Assembly: GCA_947573135.1 (NCBI GenBank)
Contig: CANPDU010000005.1
Span: 42,809-106,808 of the forward strand
Direction: 5' to 3'
DNA from: an uncultured Bacteroidales bacterium
Lineage (GTDB): Bacteria; Bacteroidota; Bacteroidia; Bacteroidales; Muribaculaceae
Length of the DNA stretch: 64,000 bases
Shown here: piece by piece, positions 47,555 to 57,774 of the stretch
Layout: each line of letters begins with the position of its first letter
Position numbering within the stretch: position 1 is the first letter of the stretch
Program-made: the position numbers and the translations under genes
Notes under the pieces: model-generated
What the model was told of the DNA's origin: nothing
What the model saw: only the letters and a program-made list of their open reading frames with translations
The model's database searches: none

Positions 47555-50500
47555 TGGCAGATATATATATAACAGATAAACAGCGTTATCCGCTGTGGCG
47601 CCGACTCGGCAAGATCATACTTTGGTGTGTTCTCGCTGCTGTTTTGGCTTTATACGGATCTTTGCAATGCATCGTGACTCTGCTGTCGCCCGACAAGTTG
47701 ACTCCGCTGGTGTGCAATGTCGCCAACAAAATGACCGATGCGGATATAAAGATCGGTACCGTACAGCTTAACGTGATGAGGTCGTATCCGTTTATGCGTC
47801 TGTCAGTCGACTCGTTGAGCGTCGTAAATCCGCGTATTACCGCCTTGAAATCCGATACCGCTCTCCATTTGCCATGCTATGCTGATACATTGCTGACTGT
47901 CGGTCGTTTTGTCGGGGAACTTGATATGTCACGACTTCCGGCGGGTAAAATACGGATCAACAACATCGCTTTTGACGGGCCGTCAGTCAATATCGTGATA
48001 GTCAATGACTCGATCAATAATTTTGATATATTCGGAGCGGACAGGAGCGCAGATGAAGATAAAACTGTTTCCGAACTGCCTGACATAGAACTGAACCGTT
48101 TTTCCATTGAGCATGCCCAAGCTTTCCGGTACTATGATGCAACTGCGAATGTTGCTGCAAGTGTAGATATCAGGACTATCATAGAACGTAATAATGACGA
48201 GCCTGTCTATAGACTGGATTTCGACGGTGATTTTGCAAGTGAGCTTCTGAGCGATTATAATATAGGACACCTGCCGGTAACACTTGACGGCGATATATTC
48301 TGGAAATCAGACAGGCCATACAGAATTGAACTCAGAGATTTCACGTTCGGAGTGTCATGGATAAAGGTTCTTTTCGGGCTTGATGTCGATTTTACCGACG
48401 CACTGGTGATAAATGATTTTAAAGCCGAATGCAACGGAATAAGTATCGCAGACTTGATGGCGTTTGTGCCGAAACCGTTGGCGGACAGATTAGAACTTAG
48501 GACGCTTGATACGGATGCCCGTCTGTCGGCTGAAGTCAGGCTCGACAGCGCGTTTAATCCTGAGCGCGACAGTTTGCCTTATGCGACAATAAAAATGAGT
48601 GTGAGTCCATGCCGACTCAGATACGGCAACGCCCGTTTCGAGCGACTGGCTGCCGATCTGTCGGCTCAGCTCAGGGGTAATGATATGTCTGAAGCTATTG
48701 TCACGCTCGACAGGCTTGAAGTTGCAGGACCGGCGACACGTCTGTGCATCTCGGGCTCGGTTACGGATGTGACCGGAGATCCGGATTTCAAAGTCAGACT
48801 TGATGGTTTTACCAATCTCGCAAAATTGCCGCCGCCACTGATGAAATTTATAGACGGTTACGTTTCAGGAAAGGTCGGGACAGAGTTGAGTGTCGCAGGA
48901 CGTCTCTCAATGTTTGACCGCAACCGGTTCCATAAGATCAAAGTAGACGGGGATGTCGACGGAAAAGATCTGTACTGGCTGTCATCCGATACAGCCAATA
49001 TGGCATTTGCGAGAAATGTTTGTTTAAAATTCGGTACAAAAAAACGTTTTAACAACAGTCCGGATCTCATGGCTGCCACGATTTCGGTGGATTCGGCCGA
49101 TGTGCTATCAGGTGGAGTTGCAGTGAATGTTACAGGCCTCTCGCTCGGAGTAGGAGTTGAAAATCGCCGTCCAACGGCCGATACAACATTAGTAATACCG
49201 ATGGGGGGCGGTTTGAAATTCGCGACGTTGAATGTAAATTCAATCACAGACTCAGCCGGAGTGCGATTCAGGGATGTTGCCGGCAGGGTAGTTATGCAGC
49301 GGTTCAACAACATGAGCCGTGTTCCGGAGTTCCTGTTCAATCTGAATATTAAACGTATGGCTGCGGGATCACGTGACGCAAGAGTGCTGTTCTCGGATTC
49401 TCGTCTCGACTTCAATGCTCATAAACGCCCCGTCAGCAAGTCGATGATTGCATTCCGCAAGACTGTCGATTCGATATCACGTGTACGTCCCGATCTGTCG
49501 CCTGACTCGGTTATGGCGCTTGCAATAGCCAAAAGAAGGCAACATCGCGGCACTCATCACCGTGTGCATGCACAGATGGCGGATTCGACCGAAATAATCG
49601 ACTGGGGAACTTCGAAGACTCTCAGCCGTCTGCTGCTGACCTGGGATATAAACGGTTCGCTCTCGGCTAAGCGCGCCGGACTTTACACTCCGTTCTTCCC
49701 TCTGCGCAACAGACTGAGGGATCTTGATATAAGCTTCAACAATGATTCAATCTGTCTGAAACAGATCGCTTACAAGGTCGGCCGCTCGGATTTTCTCGCT
49801 GACGGAAAAATAACCAATATGAAGCGGGCTCTGACTGCGCGAAAACGTGTGTCTCCGTTAAAAATTGAGTTTGACGCATTCTGTGATACAGTCGATGTCA
49901 ATCAGATAGCGGAAGGCTTTTTCAGGGGAGCCGCATATTCGCAGCTCAAAGAAAAAGGATTGTCTGTCGATCTCAGCGTAACGGATAATGACAGTCTTTT
50001 CGAGCGGGAAATAGACAAGAGTGTCTCTCAGAGTACAGATACTATGGGTCCGGTACTCATCCCTGCAAATGTGGAGGCTAATCTGAAACTTAGGGCGAAG
50101 AACATATTGTATTCAGACCTGTTGTTGCATGACATGAACGGCAATGTTCTTATATATGACGGGGCTGTGAATCTCCACCAGCTTAAAGCATTGTCTGATG
50201 TAGGCTCGGTAGATCTTTCTGCTCTGTATTCGGCTCCGAATGTCGACAACATGCGTTTCGGGTTCGGTCTTCAGGTTCAGGATTTCGATATTGCACGGTT
50301 TATGAATCTTGTTCCTGCGATAGACTCGATTATGCCGTTGCTACATGACATATCCGGCATAATTGATGCCGATCTGGCAGCCACCGTTAATATTGGCAAG
50401 GATATGAATCTCGATCTGCCGTCGTTGACCGCGGCCATAAAGCTTGAGGGAGATTCGTTGCAGCTTCTCGATGCGGAAACATTCAGAACGATCGCAAAAT

Positions 50501-51030
50501 GGCTGATGTTTAAAAATAAAAAGAGGAATATAATCGACCATATGAACGTTGAGATGATTATAGCCGACAATGAAATGCAACTTTTCCCGTTTATATTTGA
50601 TATTGACCGATATAAAATAGGCGTTCAGGGGCACAATGATCTTGCACTGAATTTCAATTATCTTGTGTCGGTGCTTAAATCTCCGTTACCTTTCAAATTC
50701 GGCATCACGATCAAAGGAAATCCCGATGACTATAAGATCAGACTCGGACGAGCGAAATTTGATGAGAAACAGGCTGTCGAACGCAAACAGATCGTCGATA
50801 CGACGCGGATTAATCTTATAGATCAGATTGAAAATGTATTCCGCCGCGGTGTCAGACAGTCGGAATTTGCAAAGCTGAAGCTTCCCTCTAATAAATCGGT
50901 TGCAGCCGATATAAATCTTGAAAATGATCCCGTGACACCGTCCGACTCGCTGCTGTTCATTAAAGAAGGCCTGATACCGGCACCGGTTATACCCGAAGCA
51001 GAAACGCCGAAAGATAAAAAGAAAAAATGA
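47554..51030 (+). CDS. AsmA-like large membrane/periplasmic protein
   Basis: N-terminal TM, then VCNVANKMTDADIKIGTVQLNVMRSYPFMRLSVDSLSVVNP; long AsmA/TamB-like beta architecture; TAATG overlap with the previous gene. Confidence 0.8.
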   Translation: MADIYITDKQRYPLWRRLGKIILWCVLAAVLALYGSLQCIVTLLSPDKLTPLVCNVANKMTDADIKIGTVQLNVMRSYPFMRLSVDSLSVVNPRITALKSDTALHLPCYADTLLTVGRFVGELDMSRLPAGKIRINNIAFDGPSVNIVIVNDSINNFDIFGADRSADEDKTVSELPDIELNRFSIEHAQAFRYYDATANVAASVDIRTIIERNNDEPVYRLDFDGDFASELLSDYNIGHLPVTLDGDIFWKSDRPYRIELRDFTFGVSWIKVLFGLDVDFTDALVINDFKAECNGISIADLMAFVPKPLADRLELRTLDTDARLSAEVRLDSAFNPERDSLPYATIKMSVSPCRLRYGNARFERLAADLSAQLRGNDMSEAIVTLDRLEVAGPATRLCISGSVTDVTGDPDFKVRLDGFTNLAKLPPPLMKFIDGYVSGKVGTELSVAGRLSMFDRNRFHKIKVDGDVDGKDLYWLSSDTANMAFARNVCLKFGTKKRFNNSPDLMAATISVDSADVLSGGVAVNVTGLSLGVGVENRRPTADTTLVIPMGGGLKFATLNVNSITDSAGVRFRDVAGRVVMQRFNNMSRVPEFLFNLNIKRMAAGSRDARVLFSDSRLDFNAHKRPVSKSMIAFRKTVDSISRVRPDLSPDSVMALAIAKRRQHRGTHHRVHAQMADSTEIIDWGTSKTLSRLLLTWDINGSLSAKRAGLYTPFFPLRNRLRDLDISFNNDSICLKQIAYKVGRSDFLADGKITNMKRALTARKRVSPLKIEFDAFCDTVDVNQIAEGFFRGAAYSQLKEKGLSVDLSVTDNDSLFEREIDKSVSQSTDTMGPVLIPANVEANLKLRAKNILYSDLLLHDMNGNVLIYDGAVNLHQLKALSDVGSVDLSALYSAPNVDNMRFGFGLQVQDFDIARFMNLVPAIDSIMPLLHDISGIIDADLAATVNIGKDMNLDLPSLTAAIKLEGDSLQLLDAETFRTIAKWLMFKNKKRNIIDHMNVEMIIADNEMQLFPFIFDIDRYKIGVQGHNDLALNFNYLVSVLKSPLPFKFGITIKGNPDDYKIRLGRAKFDEKQAVERKQIVDTTRINLIDQIENVFRRGVRQSEFAKLKLPSNKSVAADINLENDPVTPSDSLLFIKEGLIPAPVIPEAETPKDKKKK

Positions 51031-51773
51031 AGGATATAAATACGATATTAACTGATTATATTCGTCGCCACCATTACAGCCGTCTGCAGCCTGTGGCGGC
51101 TCTTATTGACATGGACGGCACGCTTTATGACTCTATGGGCAATCACGCTGAAGCCTGGCGCAGAATGTGTGAAGAAGCCGGACTTGAGGTGACGCGCGAT
51201 GAATTTTTCCTTTATGAAGGCATGACAGGCGCACAGACTATCGATCTGCTGATGCAGCGCTGTCGCGGACGTCATGCTACGCCAGAAGAGTGCGAAACTC
51301 TCTATCACCGCAAGACAGAAATATTCAAGAGTCTTCCACCTGTCCGGCCGATGCCAGGCGCCCGGGAGCTTACCGATCTTATGGTGACCGTCGGCATGAG
51401 AAGAGTACTTGTCACCGGTTCGGGACAAAATTCGCTGCTTGACCGTCTGCCGGAAGATTATCCCGGAGTGTTTTTGCCGGGCATGCGTGTGACCTCACGT
51501 GATGTCACACACGGCAAACCGCATCCTGAACCATATATCCGTGGCATGCAGCTTGCCGGCGTCAGCCCCTCGCAGTCCATAGCGATAGAAAATGCCCCTC
51601 TCGGTGTAAAATCGGCCGCGACTGCCGGCGCTTTTACTGTCGGAGTAGTTACAGGGCCGATACCGCGTGCGGAACTCGAAGGCGCCGGAGCCGCTATTGT
51701 ATTTGATTCGATGAAGGAATGCGCCGAAGAGTTCCCGACACTGTTATATAATATGTTGACACTGACGATATGA
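51027..51773 (+). CDS. HAD-superfamily hydrolase (beta-phosphoglucomutase-like)
   Basis: ALIDMDGTLYDSMGNHAEAW; VLVTGSGQNSLLDRL; KPHPEPYIRGMQLAGVSPSQSIAIENAPLGVKSA. Confidence 0.88.
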   Translation: MKDINTILTDYIRRHHYSRLQPVAALIDMDGTLYDSMGNHAEAWRRMCEEAGLEVTRDEFFLYEGMTGAQTIDLLMQRCRGRHATPEECETLYHRKTEIFKSLPPVRPMPGARELTDLMVTVGMRRVLVTGSGQNSLLDRLPEDYPGVFLPGMRVTSRDVTHGKPHPEPYIRGMQLAGVSPSQSIAIENAPLGVKSAATAGAFTVGVVTGPIPRAELEGAGAAIVFDSMKECAEEFPTLLYNMLTLTI

Positions 51774-52843
51774 AACAGAAACTGATGTTTACCAATCATC
51801 CGGGTGCAGCCATAGATGAACTCGCGGCCGGGATGAGTCCGTCGAAAGTATTTGTAATCGTTGATACAAATACTGAGAAACAGGTGTTGCCGTTGCTTGC
51901 CGTCATGTCGGAGAGTGTTGCCGGTGCGCAGGTCATAACCGTCGGGGCAGGGGATGTGAACAAAAACCTTGACTCGCTCGCCGGTATCTGGCGGACGCTT
52001 AACGAGTCTGGCGCCACACGTTCGTCGTTTGTGATCAATGTCGGCGGAGGAATGGTTACGGATATGGGCGGATTTGCAGCCGCCACTTTCAAGCGCGGAA
52101 TGCGTTTTGTCAACGTCCCGACAACGCTGCTTGCAGCTGTCGACGCATCAGTGGGTGGAAAGACAGGCATAAACTTCAACGGTTGTAAAAACGAAGTCGG
52201 CGCATTTGCCGAACCGGAGGCTGCGGTCATTTCCACGATATTTTTCAATACACTGACGACACAGGAACTTCTGTCAGGTTACGCCGAAATGCTCAAACAC
52301 GCTTTACTCGAAGATCGTCAGACTTTTATAGATCTGCTGGATTATAATTTTGCAGGGACCGGTTTTGACAAGGACCGCCTTCTGACTTTGCTTCAGAAAA
52401 GCGTTGCGGTCAAAGAACGCATTGTGTCGGAAGACCTGCACGAACAGGGCATACGCAAGGCATTGAACCTGGGTCATACCGTCGGACATGCTTTTGAAAG
52501 CTATGCGATGACCGACCGTCATTCGCCTGTGCCTCACGGCTATGCAGTTGCATGGGGTATGGTGGTGGAACTCATCCTGTCACATATGGAGCTGAAGTTC
52601 CCGTCAGATATGCTTCAGCGATATGCAGCGTATGTGAGATCGAACTACGGAGTGTTCGACATAACGTGTGACGATTATCCTGCGTTATTGAAACTCATGA
52701 GCCACGACAAGAAAAATGCGTCGGCCGACAGGATCAATTTCACATTGCTCGCCGATATCGGCGACGTGAGGATAGACCGGGAGGCTGACGTGGAAAATAT
52801 AAAAGCCGCGCTCGACATCTACCGCGATATGATGGGCATCTGA
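51770..52843 (+). CDS. aroB: 3-dehydroquinate synthase
   Basis: VINVGGGMVTDMGGFAAATFKRGMRFVNVPTTLLAAVDASVGGKTGINF; LNLGHTVGHAFES; HGYAVAWGM; MSHDKKN. Confidence 0.96.
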   Translation: MKQKLMFTNHPGAAIDELAAGMSPSKVFVIVDTNTEKQVLPLLAVMSESVAGAQVITVGAGDVNKNLDSLAGIWRTLNESGATRSSFVINVGGGMVTDMGGFAAATFKRGMRFVNVPTTLLAAVDASVGGKTGINFNGCKNEVGAFAEPEAAVISTIFFNTLTTQELLSGYAEMLKHALLEDRQTFIDLLDYNFAGTGFDKDRLLTLLQKSVAVKERIVSEDLHEQGIRKALNLGHTVGHAFESYAMTDRHSPVPHGYAVAWGMVVELILSHMELKFPSDMLQRYAAYVRSNYGVFDITCDDYPALLKLMSHDKKNASADRINFTLLADIGDVRIDREADVENIKAALDIYRDMMGI

Positions 52844-52847
52844 CATT

Positions 52848-54047
52848 ATGGCCGGCATTTACGAATTCAGACGATATGGCAAAGCGGCGCTGCTGATTAC
52901 AGCTGCCGTGATGGTCGCGCTGTTTCTGTATATTTCCAACGGACTCGTGCGCGATCTTTCGAAACAGGAACGTGACCGTATGGAAATATGGGCAGACGCG
53001 ACCAAACAGATCATCAACCTCGGCTCGGCTGAAGAACCGAGCGCTGTCGATCTCGACTTCCTGCTCGGCATTATAGAGCGAAACACCACTATACCGGTCC
53101 TGCTGACTGACGATGACGGAAACATACTGCAGTATCGGAATCTTGATTTGCCGGATAAGGAAGAAGACGGACTGCTCGGAGAGATGTCGGAGACAAACCG
53201 CCTGTTCCTGCAGAATAAACTTGCAGAATTGTCCTCGACACCTAATGTAATTCATATCGTGATTGCACCTCAGACTATGCAGCACCTTTATTATGAGGAC
53301 TCAACGCTGTTGAAGCGCCTGAGCTACTATCCTTATGTCCAGTTGCTTGTAATGCTTGCTTTTATAGCCGTAGTTTATTTTGCAGTTTTGTCGACCAAAA
53401 AAGCCGAACAGAATAAAGTATGGGTCGGACTGTCTAAGGAGACGGCTCATCAGCTGGGCACTCCAATATCGTCGCTGATGGCATGGATGGAACTCTTGCC
53501 TGAAATGGGAGTGGACAAGGAGACAGTCGCCGAGATGAATAAAGATGTCAGCCGTCTCAGCATGATTGCTTCTCGTTTTTCTAAAATCGGCTCACGTCCG
53601 GTTATGGCAGTCTGCGATCTTAACACTACGGTCGCCAATGCCGCGGCATATATGTCAAGCCGTATATCTCCGCGAATTTCACTGTCGGTAAGTCTCGGCG
53701 AGGGCCGTATGGAAGTCAGCGCCTGTGCGCCGCTGTTTGAGTGGGTGATGGAAAATCTGATAAAAAATGCAGTGGATGCCATAGGCGACAGCGGCAGTAT
53801 AAAGGTTGAAACTCATATCGAAGAGCGGCTTGCTGTCCTTGAGGTGACAGACAGCGGCAAAGGCATAGCTCGAAAAAACTTCAAGACAGTGTTCAATCCC
53901 GGCTTTACCACCAAGAGCCGTGGCTGGGGGCTGGGGCTGACGCTGGCAAAACGCATAATTGAGCAATATCACGGCGGTCTGATTTTCGTTAAGGATTCTG
54001 TCGTAGGTTCGGGCTCAACTTTCCGGATCGAGCTGCCGCTGGTCTGA
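52848..54047 (+). CDS. Sensor histidine kinase
   Basis: Two TM segments; H-box KETAHQLGTPISSLMAWMELL; N-box ENLIKNAVDAIG; G-box DSGKGIARKNFKTVFNPGFTTKSRGWGLGL. Confidence 0.93.
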   Translation: MAGIYEFRRYGKAALLITAAVMVALFLYISNGLVRDLSKQERDRMEIWADATKQIINLGSAEEPSAVDLDFLLGIIERNTTIPVLLTDDDGNILQYRNLDLPDKEEDGLLGEMSETNRLFLQNKLAELSSTPNVIHIVIAPQTMQHLYYEDSTLLKRLSYYPYVQLLVMLAFIAVVYFAVLSTKKAEQNKVWVGLSKETAHQLGTPISSLMAWMELLPEMGVDKETVAEMNKDVSRLSMIASRFSKIGSRPVMAVCDLNTTVANAAAYMSSRISPRISLSVSLGEGRMEVSACAPLFEWVMENLIKNAVDAIGDSGSIKVETHIEERLAVLEVTDSGKGIARKNFKTVFNPGFTTKSRGWGLGLTLAKRIIEQYHGGLIFVKDSVVGSGSTFRIELPLV

Positions 54048-54149
54048 CGTTAGCCTTAACTTGTCGCGACCAGGCATGTCTTTGGCGGTTTATTGTGCAA
54101 AAATTACGGTAAATTTGTCTGTGGCGTTTTATGCTTGGTGCTAATTGAG

Positions 54150-54157
54150 TAATTTTG
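54150..54157 (+). promoter_or_regulatory. Putative Bacteroidetes -7 box upstream of the MATE gene
   Basis: ATTGAGTAATTTTG contains TAATTTTG (TAnnTTTG); the same 14-mer precedes 28697. Confidence 0.45.
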
Positions 54158-54182
54158 TATCTGAATTCATCATTTGACAAAG

Positions 54183-55541
54183 ATGCGTACGGCTGCAAAA
54201 TCGTCTGTCGACATGTTGGGCGGTAATATTTACCGCAATATGTTCATATTCGCGCTCCCTTTGATTGCAAGCGGAGTGCTTCAGCAATCATTCAATTCTG
54301 TCGATGTCGCCGTAGTCGGACGTTTTGTCGGGCATCAGGCGCTTGCCGCGGTCGGGAGTAACGGACCGGTGATAAATCTGATTGTCAATCTGTTTTTGGG
54401 TATTTCGGTCGGTGCCAATGTCGTAATAGCCAATTATATCGGCCGTGCCAACCACGAAGGGGTGAGACGCAGTGTCGCCACGGCGACAGCTTTGGCCGCT
54501 GTCAGCGGAGCATTGCTGCTTGTGCTCGGCGAGTGCGTGGCCGTACCCATTCTTGTCGCGCTCGGGACTCCCGACGAAGTCCTCGGTGAGGCTGTCACGT
54601 ATTTGCGTATTTACTCGCTCGGTATGCCTTTCATGATGGTCTACAACTTCGGTTCGGCAATATTGCGCAGTTTCGGCGACACACGGCGTCCGTTTTACGC
54701 GCTTGTCGCCGGCGGAATAGTCAATGTTGTGCTTAATTTGTTTTTTGTGCTTGTCTGTGGCATGGGTGTGGCCGGTGTCGCGGTCGCTACCGTCGTGGCC
54801 AACGGTGTCAGCGCAACGGTGATTTATATTGTCCTTAGCCGCGAACAGGATCCTTGTAGGGTCAGTCTCAGGCATATGTCGTTAAGGCACGGGGGCGAGC
54901 TCGGCAAAATACTGCGTATCGGTGTCCCGGCCGGAATTCAGGGCATGGTGTTTTCTTTTTCCAACGTGTTTATCCAGTCGGCGATAAACTCTTTCGGCGC
55001 GGATGCCATGGCCGGATCTGCCGCGGCGCTTAACTATGAGCTTTACGGATATTTTGTCATCAACGCGTTTGCTCAGTCTGTAGTCGCGTTTACAGGTCAG
55101 AATAACGGCGCAGGCAACCTGAAGCGTTGCTCCGAAGTGCTTCGTGCCGGACTGATAATGAGTTTCGCTGTCAGCTTATGTTTTGACCTTGCAGTAGGTT
55201 TTTTTGCTGATGAGGCAGTGTCGGTATTCACGACTGTGCCCGCCGTAATATCTTATGCAGTCATACGTGTCCATTGCGGCGCAGCGTTTCAGTTTATTGC
55301 CTGTTCTTATGAAATGGCCGGCGCGTCGCTGCGCGGACAGGGCTATTCGATGACGCCTACGGTCATAACAATAGTCGGCACATGTCTGCTCAGGCTGGGA
55401 TGGGTGATGGTGATAGCCGCGCGCGGCGGATCGTTTATGGAATTGCTTGCTATTTACCCTATATCATGGGCTGTCACCGGAGTTGCTATGCTTGCTGCGC
55501 GTTCGTTTGTGACACGTAGGCTTATCCATGGAGCGGCATGA
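54183..55541 (+). CDS. MATE-family efflux transporter
   Basis: 12-TM pattern; IYRNMFIFALPLIASGVLQQSFNSVDVAVVGRFVGHQALAAVGSNGPVINL. ATG at 54183 preferred over TTG 54174. Confidence 0.92.
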   Translation: MRTAAKSSVDMLGGNIYRNMFIFALPLIASGVLQQSFNSVDVAVVGRFVGHQALAAVGSNGPVINLIVNLFLGISVGANVVIANYIGRANHEGVRRSVATATALAAVSGALLLVLGECVAVPILVALGTPDEVLGEAVTYLRIYSLGMPFMMVYNFGSAILRSFGDTRRPFYALVAGGIVNVVLNLFFVLVCGMGVAGVAVATVVANGVSATVIYIVLSREQDPCRVSLRHMSLRHGGELGKILRIGVPAGIQGMVFSFSNVFIQSAINSFGADAMAGSAAALNYELYGYFVINAFAQSVVAFTGQNNGAGNLKRCSEVLRAGLIMSFAVSLCFDLAVGFFADEAVSVFTTVPAVISYAVIRVHCGAAFQFIACSYEMAGASLRGQGYSMTPTVITIVGTCLLRLGWVMVIAARGGSFMELLAIYPISWAVTGVAMLAARSFVTRRLIHGAA

Positions 55542-55780
55542 TAATATAACGCCGCATTTTTATGTTATTGAGCATATTTGTAATAGTTGTTGCCCGAAAA
55601 TTTTGACGGTTCGAAAAAACTTGTTAATTTCGGCAAAATAAACCAAGATTCGTAGACAGGCATGTTGTCAAATCGTGCTGAAGTCGTTATAATACAAAGT
55701 TTATTGATTTTTGAGTAACTAACGTATGGGTCCCCGACTCCGGGGCTCTTAAACCTAAAATACATTAATATCCTGAAGAT

Positions 55781-57733
55781 ATGAGTTATCTGAAGTTTGA
55801 CAAAAATCTGCTGATCAATCTCGACCAATCGTTGCCGAAAGAGATGCTGCGTACCAATCAGGCCGGCGCATACCATTGCACCACGCTTGTAGGGTGTAAC
55901 ACGCGCAAGCAGCACGGTCTTCTGGTCATACCGATTCCCGAGATGGGCAACAAGGCGCACGTCCTGCTGTCGTCGCTCGACGAGACAGTTATTCAGCACG
56001 GTGCGCCGTTCAATCTCGGCATCCACCGTTACCGTGGCGGTGTCCTGAGTCCTAACGGACATAAATATATCCGGGAATTCGATTGTGAGAGCGTCCCGCG
56101 CACTACTTACCGTGTAGGCGGCGTTATCCTGACTAAGGAAAAAATCTTTATCTCCCACGAAAACCGTATTCTCATCCGTTATACTCTTGTCGAGGCACAT
56201 TCTGCCACGACATTGCGCTTCAGGCCGTTTCTCGCTTTCCGCGAAAGCAACAGCCTATGTGTTGCCAACGATGCGATCAATCGCGCGCTCGTGCCGGTCG
56301 AAAATGGTGTGGCAAGCTGCCTTTATGATGGATTTCCGACACTTTACATGCAGTTTAGCCGCAAGCCGGTGTGGGTTGACGAACCCAACTGGTACAACGG
56401 CATCGAATATGTCAAAGATCTCGAACGGGGGGTGCCTTATACCGAAGACCTCTGGGTCCCCGGATATTTTGAGATACCGATCAAAAAGGGCGAGTCTGTT
56501 ATCTTCTCCGCCGGTATATCGGAGGTTAAACCGCGTTCGCTGTCAAAAATGTATGAGGCCGAAATCGCATCGCGCACACCGCGCACAAGTTTTTATAACT
56601 GTCTGAAAAACGCTGCCAAACAGTTCTATCTCAAGGACGGTGACAATATGTATGTCATTTCAGGTTATCCCTGGGGCGTCGTGCTCGCGCGTAATACATT
56701 CATGGCTGTGCCCGGTCTGACACTCGCTATTGACCATCGTGCCGATTTTGAAAAAATAATCGACACCGCATCGCGCGCATTGCTCGAATTCATGGTCAGC
56801 GGCCGTCTCTCTGAGCGCATTCACGGCATAGATCTCCCTGACATACCGCTCTGGGCTGTCTGGGCGCTCCAGCAGTATGCCAGAACTGTAGGAACCGAGG
56901 AAGCCCGCGAAAGATATTTCGACCTTGTGGCAAGTATTCTCGATTTCATCCTCGACAACCGTCACCCCAATCTTCAGGTCGATCAGACCAACGGACTGGT
57001 AAGGACTATAGGCACTTCGACTCCTGTTTCGTGGATGAACTCCACGTTGAACGGGCGTCCGGTAATACCTCGCAGCGGATATCTCGTTGAGTTCAACGCA
57101 TTGTGGTATAACGCTCTGCGTTTCGGAGCTTCGCTCGCAGAGGGTCGTGAAGACCTTGAAAAATCGGCGGCACGCTGGGCAGCGGCTGCCGACATGATGA
57201 AAGAGCCGTTTGTCGAAACGTTCCTTAATGACGGCGGATATCTTTACGACTATGTCGACGGTGCATATGCCGATCCGTCGGTGCGTCCCAATATGGCCGT
57301 GGCGATCGGACTCGATTACTCCCCCCTCGACCGTCGACAGCGTAAGAGTGTGCTCGACGTCGTCACTCGTGAGCTCCTTACTCCTAAGGGATTGCGTTCG
57401 CTGTCGCCTAAAAGCTATGGCTATCGCCCGACTTATGTCGGATCGCCCGAGGAGCGTGAGCTTGCTCTCCATCAGGGACCGGCGCGCCCCTGGCTTATGG
57501 GCTTCTATGCCGATGCCTACCTCAGAGTGTTCGGCATGAGCGGAGTCAGCTATATCGACCGTATGCTGATCGGCTTCGAAGACGAGATGCCCAACGGCTG
57601 TATCGGCTCGCTGTCGCAGCTTTACGACGGCAATCCGCCGTTCTCAGGCCGCGGAGCTATATCCCACGCCACTAACGTTGCCGAAGTGCTTCGCACTCTC
57701 CGCACCCTCAAACGCCTCACTCCCGATTATTAA
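55781..57733 (+). CDS. Glycogen debranching enzyme (amylo-alpha-1,6-glucosidase type)
   Basis: RTNQAGAYHCTTLVGCNTRKQHGLLV; GYPWGVVLARNTFMAVPGLTLA; NVAEVLRTLRTLKR. Confidence 0.9.
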   Translation: MSYLKFDKNLLINLDQSLPKEMLRTNQAGAYHCTTLVGCNTRKQHGLLVIPIPEMGNKAHVLLSSLDETVIQHGAPFNLGIHRYRGGVLSPNGHKYIREFDCESVPRTTYRVGGVILTKEKIFISHENRILIRYTLVEAHSATTLRFRPFLAFRESNSLCVANDAINRALVPVENGVASCLYDGFPTLYMQFSRKPVWVDEPNWYNGIEYVKDLERGVPYTEDLWVPGYFEIPIKKGESVIFSAGISEVKPRSLSKMYEAEIASRTPRTSFYNCLKNAAKQFYLKDGDNMYVISGYPWGVVLARNTFMAVPGLTLAIDHRADFEKIIDTASRALLEFMVSGRLSERIHGIDLPDIPLWAVWALQQYARTVGTEEARERYFDLVASILDFILDNRHPNLQVDQTNGLVRTIGTSTPVSWMNSTLNGRPVIPRSGYLVEFNALWYNALRFGASLAEGREDLEKSAARWAAAADMMKEPFVETFLNDGGYLYDYVDGAYADPSVRPNMAVAIGLDYSPLDRRQRKSVLDVVTRELLTPKGLRSLSPKSYGYRPTYVGSPEERELALHQGPARPWLMGFYADAYLRVFGMSGVSYIDRMLIGFEDEMPNGCIGSLSQLYDGNPPFSGRGAISHATNVAEVLRTLRTLKRLTPDY

Positions 57734-57774
57734 ACCTCAGAGTCTAACTTCCGCTCAAAGCTAATGTAAAAGCA